From assembly GCA_009760855.2 (NCBI GenBank), contig WPIO01000068.1:1139501-1203500 (forward strand): 64,000 nt of DNA, read 5' to 3'. Source of the DNA: Cristatella mucedo. Taxonomy: Eukaryota > Bryozoa > Phylactolaemata > Cristatellidae. Under the pieces are notes generated by a model that saw nothing but the letters and a program-made list of their open reading frames with translations, had not been told where the DNA came from and did no database searches. A program made the position numbers and the translations under genes. The first letter of the stretch is position 1; every line of letters starts with the position of its first letter. Of this stretch, positions 63,513-64,000 are shown in pieces.

Positions 63513-63705
63513 AATAATAAATAAATAAATCCTGGCCGATTCAACAGCCTCTTTTTTGTATAGCGACAGAAGAGCCTTTACGGCTATCACCACCGCTTGC
63601 AGTGGCGATAAAGAATCGCCAACCACAGGAATCGAACCCACGACGTCGTGACCGAGGTCATGAAAGCAACCACCCTACCTAGTGCGCCATCAAGGCTCTT
63701 GCCTT
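63505..63705 (-). mobile_element. SINE1 with perfect 8-bp target-site duplication
   Basis: Element at 63513-63697 on the minus strand: agccttgatggcgcactagg, taaggtgg, box B gtgggttcgattcctg, gcaagcggtggtgatagccg, aaggctcttctgtcgctata, gaggctgttgaatcggccag and an ATTT/ATT tail. The 8-mer cttgcctt is found at 63505-63512 and 63698-63705. The LINE B copy at 21595-22045 has a single uninterrupted cttgcctt at the same place. Confidence 0.93.
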
Positions 63706-64000
63706 GCCGACGTTCGATCCTGGACGTCGGCCAATGTCCTTAAAATAAAAACGATGAAACTGAACTGCTGCTCATAAAACATCTCAAGTGTGAGGCTGCA
63801 CTAGAAGGCTTTGCTGTTATAATAGGTGATGTAGTTGTGCGACCATCACCATGTGCTCGGAGTTTAGGTGTCGTTTTAACAGGTGCCTCAATCTTGAAAC
63901 CTTCGTTAAGAAGACTGTTTCCACAGCTAGCCGTCACGTCCGATCACTATCTAAGATTGAAAACCGTCTTCCAAGGTAGCTTGTGTGAATTTGTGGTTAA
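63706..64000 (+). mobile_element. LINE B, part 2, runs off the window
   Basis: Continues the interrupted LINE B: gacgttcgatcctggacgtc, gatgaaactgaactgctgct, ctagaaggctttgctgttat, gtgcgaccatcaccatgtgc and cacgtccgatcactatctaa match 21705-21960. Confidence 0.8.

Overview
The window is animal nuclear DNA, almost certainly from an invertebrate. It holds one intron-rich, single-copy gene set among dense, mostly decayed retrotransposons. It contains no bacterial operon, CRISPR array, rRNA gene or intact functional tRNA gene. The phylum cannot be fixed from sequence alone. The main clues are a PPP4R3 protein that is recognisable but fairly diverged, L2-clade LINEs, tRNA-derived SINEs and long dinucleotide microsatellites.

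The only cellular gene I can support is PPP4R3 (SMEK / falafel), regulatory subunit 3 of protein phosphatase 4, on the + strand from the ATG at 29320 to the stop at 60258. I resolve 13 coding exons with GT/AG junctions and matching phases. Together they encode 894 residues in 2,685 coding bases, under 9 percent of a 31 kb locus. Intron 1 is 13.2 kb. An AATAAA at 61262 would close a 3' UTR of about 1 kb. The protein has an N-terminal EVH1-like domain (exons 1-3), the SMK-1 domain (exons 4-5), an ARM-like helical region (exons 5-11) and an acidic, glycine-rich tail ending in a basic KKPRL cluster (exons 12-13).

Repeats fill most of the rest. LINE A is an L2-clade non-LTR retrotransposon with about a dozen recognisable 3' ends. 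Its best copies are at 43316-44720 (386-codon RT/C-terminal ORF) and 8200-9787 (333-codon ORF). It ends in a hairpin and an ATT repeat. LINE B is a second, older L2-like family with about ten fragments. SINE1 is a tRNA-derived family with about 13 copies. SINE2 is another tRNA-derived family with three copies, and its 3' end resembles the LINE A tail. A Ty3/Gypsy element with long terminal direct repeats and a badly broken gag-pol lies at 22753-27160. Two fragments of an unnamed ORF family, which I recall as repetitive in arthropod and cnidarian genomes, lie at 16300-17440 and 45340-45580 on the - strand.

Layout: 1-22750 is LINE/SINE debris with several nested insertions; 22753-27160 is the Gypsy element; 27170-29319 is the GC-rich region upstream of PPP4R3, with two SINEs close to the start codon; 29320-61285 is PPP4R3 with repeat-filled introns; 61590-64000 is more LINE A/LINE B debris with one SINE1 insertion that has a perfect 8-bp target-site duplication.

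I did not find convincing evidence for a new biological system. The most informative signals are the shared LINE A/SINE2 3' tail, a 25-bp-arm inverted duplication inside one SINE1, LINE tails in sense orientation that put splice-acceptor-like motifs into PPP4R3 introns, and the unnamed ORF family. Repeat assignments rest on my by-eye comparison of copies within the window, so boundaries of old copies are approximate to tens of bases.
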